DNA of 33,120 bases from an uncultured Mycoplasmatota bacterium (GCA_900551105.1 URUT01000012.1:1-33120); one strand, 5' to 3'. Shown: positions 8,102 through 17,813, numbered from the stretch's first letter. Notes: generated by a model not told the origin, from the letters alone. Program-made: numbers and translations.

Positions 8102-11072
8102 AAGTATAAATGTAGTATATATTGCAAATAAAGTTTATTCAGGGCAAGAAATAAGAAATTCTTTAAAGTCCATTGAAAATCAATCTAGAAAAATAGATAA
8201 TATCTACATTATTGATTATTGCTCTAATTATTTTGATTTTAATGACTACGAGGACCAATTTTTAGAAAAAATTTCAATTGAAAGAAAATGTAACAATAAT
8301 AATATTATTTCTGACATTAATAAATACGTAAAGGGTTATGAATTCAATTATTATTTTTTTACGTCATTTGATTGTGTATTTGGATGTGATCATTTTAGAA
8401 TACTTGAGTCTTACAATTGTGACTTAACATTAACTGACTGTTATTACATCGAAAACAACCAAAAAAAATACTATTCTTTAAGCCCTATAATAAATTTTAC
8501 ATGTTTTAGTGAAGATAATGACAAAGAATACTTTTTCTTAAACAACTATATTTATTATAATAATATCCAAACATTTTTTAACAAATTAATCAGTAGACAA
8601 GCCATATTATCAGCAAGTGAAGAAAATAGTTCATTCGCTTTTACATACAAAATATGGCAAAATTCTCATAAGATAAAAATAGATCAACACTTATTATATT
8701 TTAAAAATTCATACTATTATGAAAAAGATGCTGAATACTCAAGAAACTTAAAAATTGAGGAGTATTTAAGTAATATAGTGAACATTTACCAACAAAAAAT
8801 TAGTGAAGAAAAGATTAGAATGAATGTGTTAGACTCATTAACAGCTTGGATAATGAAAAATTATAATTTACCAGCAACATTTTTTACAAAAAACAATTTA
8901 AAATCTAAAATTGAAAACTTTAATTTTGACGATTTAAACTATTATTATTCTATAAAAGGCTCATTGTCTTACCATTATGATATTTATCAAATGATTAAAG
9001 AAACAATAATAGATGAAAAGATAGAATATGTTAGTTTTGACATTTTTGATACGCTAATTAAACGTAAGTGTCTAGAACCAATAGATTTATTTTATAATCT
9101 CGATAAAAAATTTAACTCACATTACAAAAAGAACCAATACATCTATTTTTCTTCTATAAGAATTGAAGCTGAAAACCAATGTCGAAAAAATTTAATAAAT
9201 AGAAAAGGCATTGAAGAAATTACAATTGATGAAATTTATGATTTTATTAAAGACAATTATAAGGAAATAGATGCAAGTCTTGTTGATGAATTAAAAGAGT
9301 ATGAAAAAGAACTTGAAATAAAATATTGTATTTGTAGAAATTCAGCAAAAGAATTGTATGATTTAGCAAATTACATCGGTAAAAAAATAATTATTATTTC
9401 TGACATGTACTTAGATATTACTACAATTAAAAGTATTCTAGAAAAAAATGGATATAATAATATTTATAAAATATTTTTATCTAGTGAAACTAAAAAATTA
9501 AAAGGTAGCGGTAAGGCATTCGAACTCGTTTTAAATAATTTATCAATAACAGCCGATAAAATCATGCATATTGGAGATAATTACAACTCAGATGTCATAT
9601 CACCTAGTAGATACGAAATTAAGAGTTTTGAATTAAAAAAGATTTCATCCATGTTATATGAGAGTAATTGGTATAGTAATTATATTAATACAAAAAAAGC
9701 ATCAATGTTTTTAGTTGATGATTCCTTAAACTTTATGGGGAATAAATCACTATTAGCCTTAATCTCAAATGAAATTTATGATTATCCATTTTTAGCAACA
9801 GAAAATAATGAATATTATTCTAGTCCAAGAATAATTGGACAAATTCCAATGTTCTTATCGTTATTCGGAATATCTTTACGAATAAATAAACTAAAAAATC
9901 AAAATAATTATGATAATTTATTATTTGTATCTAGAGATGGTTATATGCTTATGAGAGCTTATAATGAAATATTTAAAAAAGATACCGCTAGGACAGATTA
10001 TTTATATTGTTCAAGGAAGGTATTTTTACCTCTTTCAATAAAAGATAAATTAGATTACTATTCATTAATATATTCTCGTCAAAATATACCACTTTCACCA
10101 GAAAAATTTTATAAATATTTTAAAGACCATATAGAAATATCTGAATCAGAATATAAAAGAAAAATTTTAAAAAGTGGTTATTCATACGTAAATAATTTTA
10201 ATAATGAAAGAGAAACTAAAGAATTCTTAGATTATTATTTAAAGCATTTTTACAATGAAATTAAGCACTTAGAAAATAGAAAAGCAGCCAAAAATTACTT
10301 TAAAAAGTTTTTTGGTGAGAATAGCTGTCTTATTGATGTAGGATATAGTGGTCGTGGTGAAACTATATTATCAATTTTGCTAGAGAAGAAAATAAATTCA
10401 ATTTATATCCATTCAAAAGACCGCATCCCTTATAATAGAAGCGAAAAAATAGGTTTTAATATTGATACTATATTACCTACTATGCCTAAGATTTCAGGTT
10501 CCATCAGAGAACAACTATTTTCAAAATGTGATGGTAGCTGCGTTCATATCGATTTTGAAAAAGAAGAAATTCAAAAAGGAAAGCTTACTGCTTATTATCC
10601 AGAAGAATGGACAATCAAATGTGCTCAAGAAAGTTCAATAGAAATGATTAGAACATACATGCAAGAATATAAATCAAATTTATGTGAATTAGACTATAAA
10701 CCATACGAATTAAATTTAATTTTAGAAAAATTTTATTACTTTCCATATGATGAGGATGCTAAAGTATTTAGATCAATCTATTTTGAAGATGATATAAACA
10801 TTGCAAAAAGAATAGTGAATTTATATGATATATGGACACAATTTATAGGACAATATTATAAAATTAAACCACAACATATTGATATACCAGCAGAAACACC
10901 AGAACCAGTTCAAAAAAGATCATTATTTAAAAGGGCAATAGTTAAATTATGTAGACCACTTTATAGAAAATCTATGATAAGATTGTCAAAAGTAGTAGAA
11001 GAAGCAGTAGTTAATGCTATGCAAGATAATACGAATAATATTAATGATATAAAGAATAATATAAAAAAGTAA
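8085..11072 (+). CDS. large glycosyltransferase-like/HAD-domain surface-glycan protein
   Basis: The protein has about 995 residues. Residues 1-230 look like a degenerate GT2-type GT-A domain (NVVYIANKVYSGQEIRNSLKSIENQS) without a clear DxD. A HAD domain starts near 315 with FDIFDTLIKR (nucleophile Asp319, Asp322), continues through IIISDMYLD and a lysine in LKGSGKAF, and ends near HIGDNYNSD at about 494-502. Residues from about 612 to 900 hold LFVSRDGYMLM and LIDVGYSGRGE, features I associate with large predicted HAD hydrolases of polysaccharide loci. A C-terminal basic tail follows. Start: the open frame extends to GTG at 8076 and 8079, but ATG 8085 is preferred; it overlaps the previous gene. 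HAD residues are intact; substrate is unknown. Confidence 0.7.
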   Translation: MLKTNKSINVVYIANKVYSGQEIRNSLKSIENQSRKIDNIYIIDYCSNYFDFNDYEDQFLEKISIERKCNNNNIISDINKYVKGYEFNYYFFTSFDCVFGCDHFRILESYNCDLTLTDCYYIENNQKKYYSLSPIINFTCFSEDNDKEYFFLNNYIYYNNIQTFFNKLISRQAILSASEENSSFAFTYKIWQNSHKIKIDQHLLYFKNSYYYEKDAEYSRNLKIEEYLSNIVNIYQQKISEEKIRMNVLDSLTAWIMKNYNLPATFFTKNNLKSKIENFNFDDLNYYYSIKGSLSYHYDIYQMIKETIIDEKIEYVSFDIFDTLIKRKCLEPIDLFYNLDKKFNSHYKKNQYIYFSSIRIEAENQCRKNLINRKGIEEITIDEIYDFIKDNYKEIDASLVDELKEYEKELEIKYCICRNSAKELYDLANYIGKKIIIISDMYLDITTIKSILEKNGYNNIYKIFLSSETKKLKGSGKAFELVLNNLSITADKIMHIGDNYNSDVISPSRYEIKSFELKKISSMLYESNWYSNYINTKKASMFLVDDSLNFMGNKSLLALISNEIYDYPFLATENNEYYSSPRIIGQIPMFLSLFGISLRINKLKNQNNYDNLLFVSRDGYMLMRAYNEIFKKDTARTDYLYCSRKVFLPLSIKDKLDYYSLIYSRQNIPLSPEKFYKYFKDHIEISESEYKRKILKSGYSYVNNFNNERETKEFLDYYLKHFYNEIKHLENRKAAKNYFKKFFGENSCLIDVGYSGRGETILSILLEKKINSIYIHSKDRIPYNRSEKIGFNIDTILPTMPKISGSIREQLFSKCDGSCVHIDFEKEEIQKGKLTAYYPEEWTIKCAQESSIEMIRTYMQEYKSNLCELDYKPYELNLILEKFYYFPYDEDAKVFRSIYFEDDINIAKRIVNLYDIWTQFIGQYYKIKPQHIDIPAETPEPVQKRSLFKRAIVKLCRPLYRKSMIRLSKVVEEAVVNAMQDNTNNINDIKNNIKK

Positions 11073-11081
11073 GGAGAATAT

Positions 11082-12941
11082 ATGTCAAAAAAAAGATGTG
11101 CGTTAGTGTTTGGAATAACTAATAATTACATGTTTGCATTAGCAAATACATTAATTGGATTAAAAAAGAATAATTCTGTTTTTTGGGATGATATAATAGT
11201 TTATATAGATCAAATAAGCGAGCAACAAAAAGATTCCATAAATAAAATATTAAAGGTGAAATTTGTAAAAATTAATTCTGATAGTTATAATAATTTAAAC
11301 ACTAAAGCCATCCAAAAATATTCGGTAGCTGCATTTTATAGGTATGAATGTTTTAAATTACTAGATGACTACGAAACAGTAATATGGAATGATGTAGATA
11401 TACTAATTAAAGGTGATATATCAGGACTACAAAATTACGGCAACGAAAGCGGTTTTGCTGCAACAAGAACAATGGGAAACTTCAATATAGAAGCAAATTT
11501 CAAAAAATTAATTTTAAAATATAATATGTTTGACAAATTATATAATTCTGGAATATTAGTGTTAAAAGATAATTTAAAAGATTATAAAAAAATGTTTAAT
11601 TGGTGTATTCAGAAAACTAATGAATATTTAGAAATATTAAATTGGCCAGATCAAGGTATAATAAATTTACTTATACAAGAGTTTAATATTAATGTAGATC
11701 TAATCGACATTGATAAATATTGTTGTCATCCCTCACAACTTGACAAATTAAAACAAGCAAGTATCGTTCATGCCTATGGAGATGAAAAATTTTGGAATAA
11801 TTCAAAATTAAGAAATATGTTTCCAAGTTGGCAAGCAAACGAATTAGAATGGCAAAGCATATCAGTTTCTAATAACGAAGAATCTAAACCACTAGTATCA
11901 TGTGTTATGTCAACCTATGAAAGATATGATTATTTACAAGAGTCAGTTGACAGTATTTTAAATCAAACATATCGAAATCTTGAATTAATAGTCGTTCTTG
12001 AATATTGCAAAAATCAGACAATTATAGAAAAAATGCTGAAAAAGCTTAATGATTCACGAATCAAAATCATAAAAAATACAGAAAGAGTAGGATTTGCTGA
12101 ATCTCTCAACATTGGTATTAAAGCTGCCAAGGGTAAATACATAGCTAGAATGGACGACGATGATATATCTCATCCTACTAGATTTGAAAGACAAGTAGAA
12201 TTTTTAGAAAATCACAAAGACGTAGGTATTTGCGGAACAAGCGGAGATTTCTTTGGAAAATATCAAGGAAATATCCCAGTTAAAACAGACCCTGAAACGT
12301 TAAAAGTAACTACCCTATTTAAAACACCATTTATTCATCCAACAGTAATGATGCGAAAAGATATGATTAAACATTACAATCTATACTATGATAAAAATTA
12401 TTTTACTGAGGATTACGAACTTTGGAGTAGAGCTGTAAATTGTTTTAAAATTTCAAATATTGATTGTAGTTTACTTGATTATAGATGTTCTGACACGAAC
12501 TCGACAGCTGGCCAAAATGAGATAAAAATTCACGATTCGCATAAGGCGATAATGAAAAACCAATTAAAAAAATACTTAAATTTAGATTTAACAAATAATG
12601 AAATTGAAACTATCCAGTTAAGAAAAGATATTATTACAAACTCTGCCAATCAAAAAGAAATCATTTGCTTGCGAAAAGAAGTCTTGAAAAAAATTATTAA
12701 TGCAAATAACATAACAAATTATTATGATAAAAAAGTTTTAGAAAAAATATTACAAGAGGAATTTGCTTATAATAATATAAATATAAAACGTGTATTAAAG
12801 CATATAATAAAAAAAATAATATCACCATTTTATAGTAGACTAATGTTCCGAATTGATGAAAAAATTGCGCACAGCGAACAAAAAATGAAAGCATATTGTG
12901 ATAGTTGTATAAATGAATCACAAGATAAAAAAGGAAAATAA
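11082..12941 (+). CDS. bifunctional glycosyltransferase, GT8-like plus GT2
   Basis: Two glycosyltransferase modules are joined in 619 residues. Residues 1-260 are GT8-like: ALVFGITNNYMFALANTL at the N-terminus and a metal-binding DVD at 104-106 within TVIWNDVDILIKGD, followed by NSGILVL and WPDQGIINLL. Residues 270-500 are GT2: LVSCVMSTYERYDYLQESVDSILNQTY, GFAESLNIGIKAAKG, the acidic metal site DDDD at 358-361, and a C-terminal ED motif in FTEDYELWSRA. It therefore probably adds two sugars in sequence. AAGGAG lies 5 nt before the ATG. A C-terminal amphipathic tail resembles that of the preceding protein. Donor and acceptor sugars are unknown. Confidence 0.85.
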   Translation: MSKKRCALVFGITNNYMFALANTLIGLKKNNSVFWDDIIVYIDQISEQQKDSINKILKVKFVKINSDSYNNLNTKAIQKYSVAAFYRYECFKLLDDYETVIWNDVDILIKGDISGLQNYGNESGFAATRTMGNFNIEANFKKLILKYNMFDKLYNSGILVLKDNLKDYKKMFNWCIQKTNEYLEILNWPDQGIINLLIQEFNINVDLIDIDKYCCHPSQLDKLKQASIVHAYGDEKFWNNSKLRNMFPSWQANELEWQSISVSNNEESKPLVSCVMSTYERYDYLQESVDSILNQTYRNLELIVVLEYCKNQTIIEKMLKKLNDSRIKIIKNTERVGFAESLNIGIKAAKGKYIARMDDDDISHPTRFERQVEFLENHKDVGICGTSGDFFGKYQGNIPVKTDPETLKVTTLFKTPFIHPTVMMRKDMIKHYNLYYDKNYFTEDYELWSRAVNCFKISNIDCSLLDYRCSDTNSTAGQNEIKIHDSHKAIMKNQLKKYLNLDLTNNEIETIQLRKDIITNSANQKEIICLRKEVLKKIINANNITNYYDKKVLEKILQEEFAYNNINIKRVLKHIIKKIISPFYSRLMFRIDEKIAHSEQKMKAYCDSCINESQDKKGK

Positions 12942-12947
12942 AATGTA

Positions 12948-13871
12948 ATGAAATTTAGTATAATAATTCCAATATTTAATATTAAAAAATATTTAAAAAA
13001 TTGTCTAGAATCAGTAGTCAATCAAACCTACAAAAACTTTGAAGTAATTACTGTTATAGATAAATGCGATGATGGCAGTGAAAAAATTGCCGATGATTAT
13101 ATAAATAAATATAATTGGATTAAAATTTATGAAGAACACACAGGACTTTCTAAAGCTAGAAATCTTGGCATCAAAAAAGCAAAAGGAGATTACTTAGTTT
13201 TCTTAGACGGTGATGATTATTTGGAAAAAGACTTTTTAGAAACTATTAGTAACTCTTTAAATGAAAAACCAGATGTATTAAGATTTCAGATTAGAGATAT
13301 AATGGATAAAGAAAAAGTGGATCATAAAGAAAAAGGCTTTGATGTTCAAAAAGGAACGTTGGCTTTTGATAAAATTGTAAGATATCACTATGTTGAAAAT
13401 GCTTGGGCGTATGTTTATAAAAGAACATTTTGGCAAAAAAATAATTTTAAATATATGGAAAATTGTATAGCAGAAGATTACGGTTTAACTCCTTTAATTA
13501 TCGTTAAAGCTCAAAGCGTAAAATCTATTTCTTATATTGGTTATAATTATGTTCAAAGAACAAATAGTTTAATGAGTAATAAAGATTATTCAAAAAAAAT
13601 AAAAAAAATGGAAGACATGCTAAAACAATCAGATTATGAAAAAGAACAAATGGCAAAAATCGAAAATATTGAATCGGCATTAAGATTTTTAGATAATTCA
13701 TTAATATATTATTCCACAACTTTAAAATATAGGGATTATAAAAAATATAATAAAATACTAAAAAAGAAAAAGTGTTTTGACCATCCAATTGAAAAAAATT
13801 TAAAATCAAAAATTAAAAAATTTATTATAAAAACAAATTCATATATATTCTATAATTATTTAATGAGGTAA
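12948..13871 (+). CDS. glycosyltransferase family 2
   Basis: This is a GT-A fold transferase adding one sugar to the growing glycan in the cytoplasm. It opens with MKFSIIIPIFNIKKYLKNCLESVVNQTY, has GLSKARNLGIKKAKGDYLVFLDGDDYL with the DxD at Asp87-Asp89, and a downstream AEDYGL segment. The usual NDGS turn is changed to DKCDDGS. The length of 307 residues is typical. It begins 6 nt after the previous stop and has only a weak AAGG ribosome site, so it probably depends on the upstream gene. The C-terminal 30 residues are basic and Tyr/Ile-rich, suggesting membrane contact. Sugar specificity cannot be told. Confidence 0.88.
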   Translation: MKFSIIIPIFNIKKYLKNCLESVVNQTYKNFEVITVIDKCDDGSEKIADDYINKYNWIKIYEEHTGLSKARNLGIKKAKGDYLVFLDGDDYLEKDFLETISNSLNEKPDVLRFQIRDIMDKEKVDHKEKGFDVQKGTLAFDKIVRYHYVENAWAYVYKRTFWQKNNFKYMENCIAEDYGLTPLIIVKAQSVKSISYIGYNYVQRTNSLMSNKDYSKKIKKMEDMLKQSDYEKEQMAKIENIESALRFLDNSLIYYSTTLKYRDYKKYNKILKKKKCFDHPIEKNLKSKIKKFIIKTNSYIFYNYLMR

Positions 13872-13874
13872 AAA

Positions 13875-14822
13875 ATGGCTAAAGTAAGTTTAATCGTTCC
13901 AATTTATAATTCAAGTGAGTATCTAAATAAATGCATTGACTCATTATTAAATCAAACTTTGAAAGATATTGAAATAATTTTAATAAATGATGGATCCACT
14001 GATAAGTCTGAAAAAATTATTAAAAGTTATAACGACAAAAGAATAAAATACATCTCAAAGAAAAATGAGGGTATTGGTAAAACCAGGAACCGAGGAATTA
14101 AAGAAGCAACAGGGGAATTTATTGCTTTTGTAGACTCTGATGACTATCTAAATGAACATTTCTGTGAATACATGTATAAAAAAGCACATAATGATAACTG
14201 TGAATTAGTAATATGTAACTTTTTTGAAGATAGAGGAAATCTTTATGGAATTAAATTTAAAGATTTTGAAGATACCTCATTAAAAGAAAATCCTGATTTA
14301 CTTAATAACATTAATTTAGGGCCTTGCAATAAGTTATATTTCTTAGATATGTTAAAAAAAAATAATATATATTTTGAAGAAAATTTGAAATATGAAGATG
14401 CTCCATTTGTTGTAAAAACTATCAAAACAGCAAAAAAAATTGGAAAAATAAATGATTATTTAACATACTACGTAATTCATGAAAATAGCGAAACAACAAC
14501 ACGTGATAACCGAATATTTGATATTTTAGAAATTTGTAAAATCATTATTAATGAATTAAATGATAAAACATATAAAAAGCAATTAACTAGTCTCATTGCT
14601 ATGATACTTTTAGATTATTGCGCACAGCAACGTTACATTAAAGATCGTAAGAAAAGAAAAGAATTTATTAATAAATCTTATAAAATGTTAAATGAGTTAG
14701 ATAAAGATTGGAAAAAATGTGATTATGTGTTTAAGCTTAATAAAATATCAAGAATCATAAAAACAAATAAAGTACTGTTATTACTATACTGCGACATTTT
14801 TTCACACAAGTATGCAAAATAG
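13875..14822 (+). CDS. glycosyltransferase family 2
   Basis: This second single-domain GT2 enzyme has MAKVSLIVPIYNSSEYLNKCIDSLLNQT, the canonical ILINDGSTDKS nucleotide-binding turn, GIGKTRNRGIKEATGEFIAFVDSDDYL with DxD at Asp87-Asp89, and KYEDAPFVVKT matching the general-base ED region. Its 315 residues are normal length. It follows the previous GT2 gene after 3 nt and is the last gene before the terminator at 14835, so it completes the assembly operon. It is similar in plan to its neighbour but not a tandem copy: sequence outside the motifs differs. Donor and acceptor are unknown. Confidence 0.9.
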   Translation: MAKVSLIVPIYNSSEYLNKCIDSLLNQTLKDIEIILINDGSTDKSEKIIKSYNDKRIKYISKKNEGIGKTRNRGIKEATGEFIAFVDSDDYLNEHFCEYMYKKAHNDNCELVICNFFEDRGNLYGIKFKDFEDTSLKENPDLLNNINLGPCNKLYFLDMLKKNNIYFEENLKYEDAPFVVKTIKTAKKIGKINDYLTYYVIHENSETTTRDNRIFDILEICKIIINELNDKTYKKQLTSLIAMILLDYCAQQRYIKDRKKRKEFINKSYKMLNELDKDWKKCDYVFKLNKISRIIKTNKVLLLLYCDIFSHKYAK

Positions 14823-14834
14823 TTTTACTTATAT

Positions 14835-14863
14835 GGAATAATAGATTTTATTCCTTTTTTTTT
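14835..14863 (+). terminator. intrinsic terminator after the assembly operon
   Basis: GGAATAA (14835-14841) pairs with TTATTCC (14848-14854) around a 6-nt loop and is followed by nine T. It lies 12 nt after the GT2 stop. A possible -10 for the next gene starts 2 nt after the T-run. Confidence 0.85.
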
Positions 14864-14864
14864 G

Positions 14865-14870
14865 TATAAT
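14865..14870 (+). promoter_or_regulatory. possible -10 for the polymerase/GT4/PssD fusion gene
   Basis: TATAAT lies 27 nt upstream of the preferred ATG (14892) and directly after the terminator T-run. The hexamer 17 nt upstream (TAGATT, 14842-14847) is weak. A start about 7 nt downstream would leave a leader of about 15 nt containing AAGGAG. Confidence 0.4.
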
Positions 14871-14891
14871 AAACTTAAGGAGTATGATTAC

Positions 14892-17813
14892 ATGAAACAT
14901 TCAAAAAAATTAGAAGTTTATTTTATCTTATTACCTTTTATAGATTTAATAACAGCACTATTAACACGAAACACTAATTTAAGTATAACGCCAGGAATTA
15001 TTATTAAAAGCATATTTCTTCTTGTCATGGTTATATACATTTTTAGAACTAAATCAAAATACCAAAAAGTATCACTTTACTTATTACTCTTATCTTTAAT
15101 TTATATAATTGGCTATTTTGCTGTAAAACCTGGCATTTTAAATTGGAACTTTATTATCACCGAATTAACATTCATCTTCAAATTAATATATTTTCCAATT
15201 TCTTTCATGGGATTGCTTTGTATTTTTGATGACAATAATTATGATAAGAGTAAGATTAATAAAATATTAAAATATACTTTAATTATTTACGTTTTGCTAC
15301 TTATAATTCCATTAATATTTAATATAGCATATACTACTTATCCAACTAAATTAAAAGGATATATAGGACTATTTTATGCCGGCAATGAGATTGCCAACAT
15401 CATGATTTTATTATTACCTTTTGCATATTTATATTTAGAAAAAAATAAATACAGTTTCTTAATTTTGTTTCCAATTGTTTTAACTATTACATTGATAGGA
15501 ACAAAAGTAGCGACATTTGGCTGTTTGATAATTACTTTAATAACATTCATATTTTGTTTAGTTAAGCAAAAATTTAAAATTAAAAGTTCAGTAATTAAAA
15601 CTTTTCTTATTCTAGCATTTACTGTATTTATTTCTATTAACTCGTATGCAGTATATAACTATAATTATATGAAAAATTACTATTATAAAGATGAAACAAA
15701 AGAAATAATAATTGATGAAAATAACAAAAAAGAAGTAGAAGAAATATCAAAGCAAATTACCGACTTTTATAATAAAAATCAATTAAGCAAAATTATTAGA
15801 CCACTTATTAGTGGTAGAGACATGCTTTTAGCAAACACTCTAAGTGTATATAATGATATTAATGATGATTCTAATATTTGGTTTGGAATTGGTTTTTCAA
15901 ACACTCCAAAAGTAGATAATACTAATATTGGTAGATTAATTGAAATAGATATATGTGATCTTTATTTTCATTTCGGATTGCTAGGTCTAGTTGTATCACT
16001 TTATCCATTCATCTTTTTATGCTATAAAATAATAAAGAACTGGAAAAAAATCACATTAAACTGTGCCTATTTAATAACAATTTTGCTTCTTATAGCAGGT
16101 ATTTCAACTCTCAGCGGACACGTGTTATTTGCACCAGCAGTGTCAATATATTTAGTATTATATCTATTACTAATTACCTTAGAATTAGCTTTAACTGGAA
16201 GACGTAAATTAAAAGATAAAATAAGTATTCTTTCACTTCATTTAAATGTAGGTGGTATAGAAAAAACAATCTGTGACCAAGCCAATATGTTAAGCGAAAA
16301 ATACAAAGTTGAAATAATTACGTTATATAACTACAATTCAAGTATTCCTTATAATTTAAATAAAAATGTAAAAATAAAATATCTAACTAATTTAAAGCCA
16401 AACAAAGACGACTTTAAAAAATACTTAAAAGACAAAAATATTTTGATGACTTTAAAAGAAGGTCTAAAAGCTATAAAAATTCTATATCTGAAAAGAAAAC
16501 TTACAGCCGATTATATTTATAATTCTGATTCAAAAATAATTATTTCAACGAGGCTATTCTTTACGAAATTATTAAATGAATATAAAAATCCAGAAGCAAT
16601 AACCATAGCAGAAGAGCATGTGTATCATCACAATAACAAACGTTATATTCATAAACTTGATAAGTCATTAAAACATATTGACTATTTATTGCCAGCAAGT
16701 AATTATCTGACTATGGACTACAAACAAATGCTTAAAACGAATACGGTAATAAACTATCTTCCCCTAACTATTAACTATTTTCCTAAGAATAGAAGCAAGA
16801 TGGAAACGAACAATTTAATTGCTGTTGGTAGGTTAGAAAAAGAAAAGTGCTTTACTGATTTAATAGATGTTATAGCAAAAGCAGTCAAAAAAAATAAAAA
16901 TCTAAAATTAACTATAATCGGTGATGGTAGCCAAAGAGCAATCATAGAAAATAAAATAAAAGAATTAAAATTAGATAAAAATATTAAGATAACTGGATTT
17001 ATTTCACAAGAAGAGATAAAAAAGTATTATGAAAAGGCATCATTATTAATTAACACTTCATACGAAGAATCTTTTGGCTTAGTTCTTTTAGAAGCAGCAA
17101 GTTATGGCATACCATCCCTAGCATTTTCTAGTGCGTTAGGTGCCAAAGAAATTATCGGTGAAAACTTTGGTAAAATTATAGATAATAGAGATTTAAATAA
17201 AATGAGTAAAGCTATCGTAGATTACACTAACGGTTCCTTAACATTTAATTATGATGAAATAAGAAATCATGCTAAAAACTATTATACTGAAACCGTAAAA
17301 AATAATTGGTTTGAATTCATAGAAAAAGCCAAACTTAAACAAACCGCTAAAAGAGTAATGTTTATATCAAGCGAGGGTGGTCATTTTAGTGAACTTTTAG
17401 AATTAAATGGAGCAATAGAAAAATACAATTCATTTATCATAACTGAAAAGAACTTTTTAAGTAAAGAAAGTAAACTAAAATATGGTACAAGAATAAACTT
17501 TTTATTAAACACGAAACCTAAAAAAATAAGTTATTTAATTTTAGCTCCTATAAACATTTTATACTCACTATATTATTATTTTAAAATCAAACCAGACGTT
17601 GTGATAACTACCGGAGCACATACTGCAGTAGCAATGTGTTATATCGCAAAACTATTTAGAAAGAAAATCATTTATATTGAAACATTTGCTAATTTAGAAA
17701 GTAAAACTTTAACCGGCAAACTTATTTACCCAATTGCTGATGTGTTTATCGTACAATGGAAAAGTATGCGTAAACTTTATCCAAAGGCAACGTACATAGG
17801 AGGTGTTTATTGA
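14892..17813 (+). CDS. three-domain fusion: O-antigen ligase/polymerase-like membrane domain, GT4 glycosyltransferase, Alg14/PssD-like domain
   Basis: This is a 973-residue protein. Residues 1-435 hold many hydrophobic helices with a long hydrophilic loop near 255-340 and ISGRDMLLANTLSVYNDINDDSNIWFGIGF, the pattern of O-antigen ligase/Wzy-type proteins. Residues 441-815 are a GT4 enzyme (SLHLNVGGIEKTICDQANML, LIAVGRLEKEK, YEESFGLVLLEAASYGIP). Residues 818-973 match the Alg14/PssD membrane subunit (VMFISSEGGHFSELLEL, PDVVITTGAH, IYIETFANLESKTLTGKLIYPIADVFIVQW). The Alg13/PssE partner follows directly. Start: the frame extends to TTG 14862, which overlaps the terminator tail; AAGGAG at 14877-14882 selects ATG 14892. 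The fusion reads without a break. It could polymerise or ligate a glycan and also start or extend it. Confidence 0.85.
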   Translation: MKHSKKLEVYFILLPFIDLITALLTRNTNLSITPGIIIKSIFLLVMVIYIFRTKSKYQKVSLYLLLLSLIYIIGYFAVKPGILNWNFIITELTFIFKLIYFPISFMGLLCIFDDNNYDKSKINKILKYTLIIYVLLLIIPLIFNIAYTTYPTKLKGYIGLFYAGNEIANIMILLLPFAYLYLEKNKYSFLILFPIVLTITLIGTKVATFGCLIITLITFIFCLVKQKFKIKSSVIKTFLILAFTVFISINSYAVYNYNYMKNYYYKDETKEIIIDENNKKEVEEISKQITDFYNKNQLSKIIRPLISGRDMLLANTLSVYNDINDDSNIWFGIGFSNTPKVDNTNIGRLIEIDICDLYFHFGLLGLVVSLYPFIFLCYKIIKNWKKITLNCAYLITILLLIAGISTLSGHVLFAPAVSIYLVLYLLLITLELALTGRRKLKDKISILSLHLNVGGIEKTICDQANMLSEKYKVEIITLYNYNSSIPYNLNKNVKIKYLTNLKPNKDDFKKYLKDKNILMTLKEGLKAIKILYLKRKLTADYIYNSDSKIIISTRLFFTKLLNEYKNPEAITIAEEHVYHHNNKRYIHKLDKSLKHIDYLLPASNYLTMDYKQMLKTNTVINYLPLTINYFPKNRSKMETNNLIAVGRLEKEKCFTDLIDVIAKAVKKNKNLKLTIIGDGSQRAIIENKIKELKLDKNIKITGFISQEEIKKYYEKASLLINTSYEESFGLVLLEAASYGIPSLAFSSALGAKEIIGENFGKIIDNRDLNKMSKAIVDYTNGSLTFNYDEIRNHAKNYYTETVKNNWFEFIEKAKLKQTAKRVMFISSEGGHFSELLELNGAIEKYNSFIITEKNFLSKESKLKYGTRINFLLNTKPKKISYLILAPINILYSLYYYFKIKPDVVITTGAHTAVAMCYIAKLFRKKIIYIETFANLESKTLTGKLIYPIADVFIVQWKSMRKLYPKATYIGGVY

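Noticed and set aside
14862..14892. TTG at 14862 as start of the three-domain fusion
   Set aside because: It lies in the T-run of a terminator and upstream of the candidate -10; AAGGAG directly serves ATG 14892.
16200..17360. Assembly error joining separate polymerase, GT4 and PssD genes
   Set aside because: No stop, ribosome site or composition change was seen at either junction, and the frame is continuous; still listed as a refutation test.
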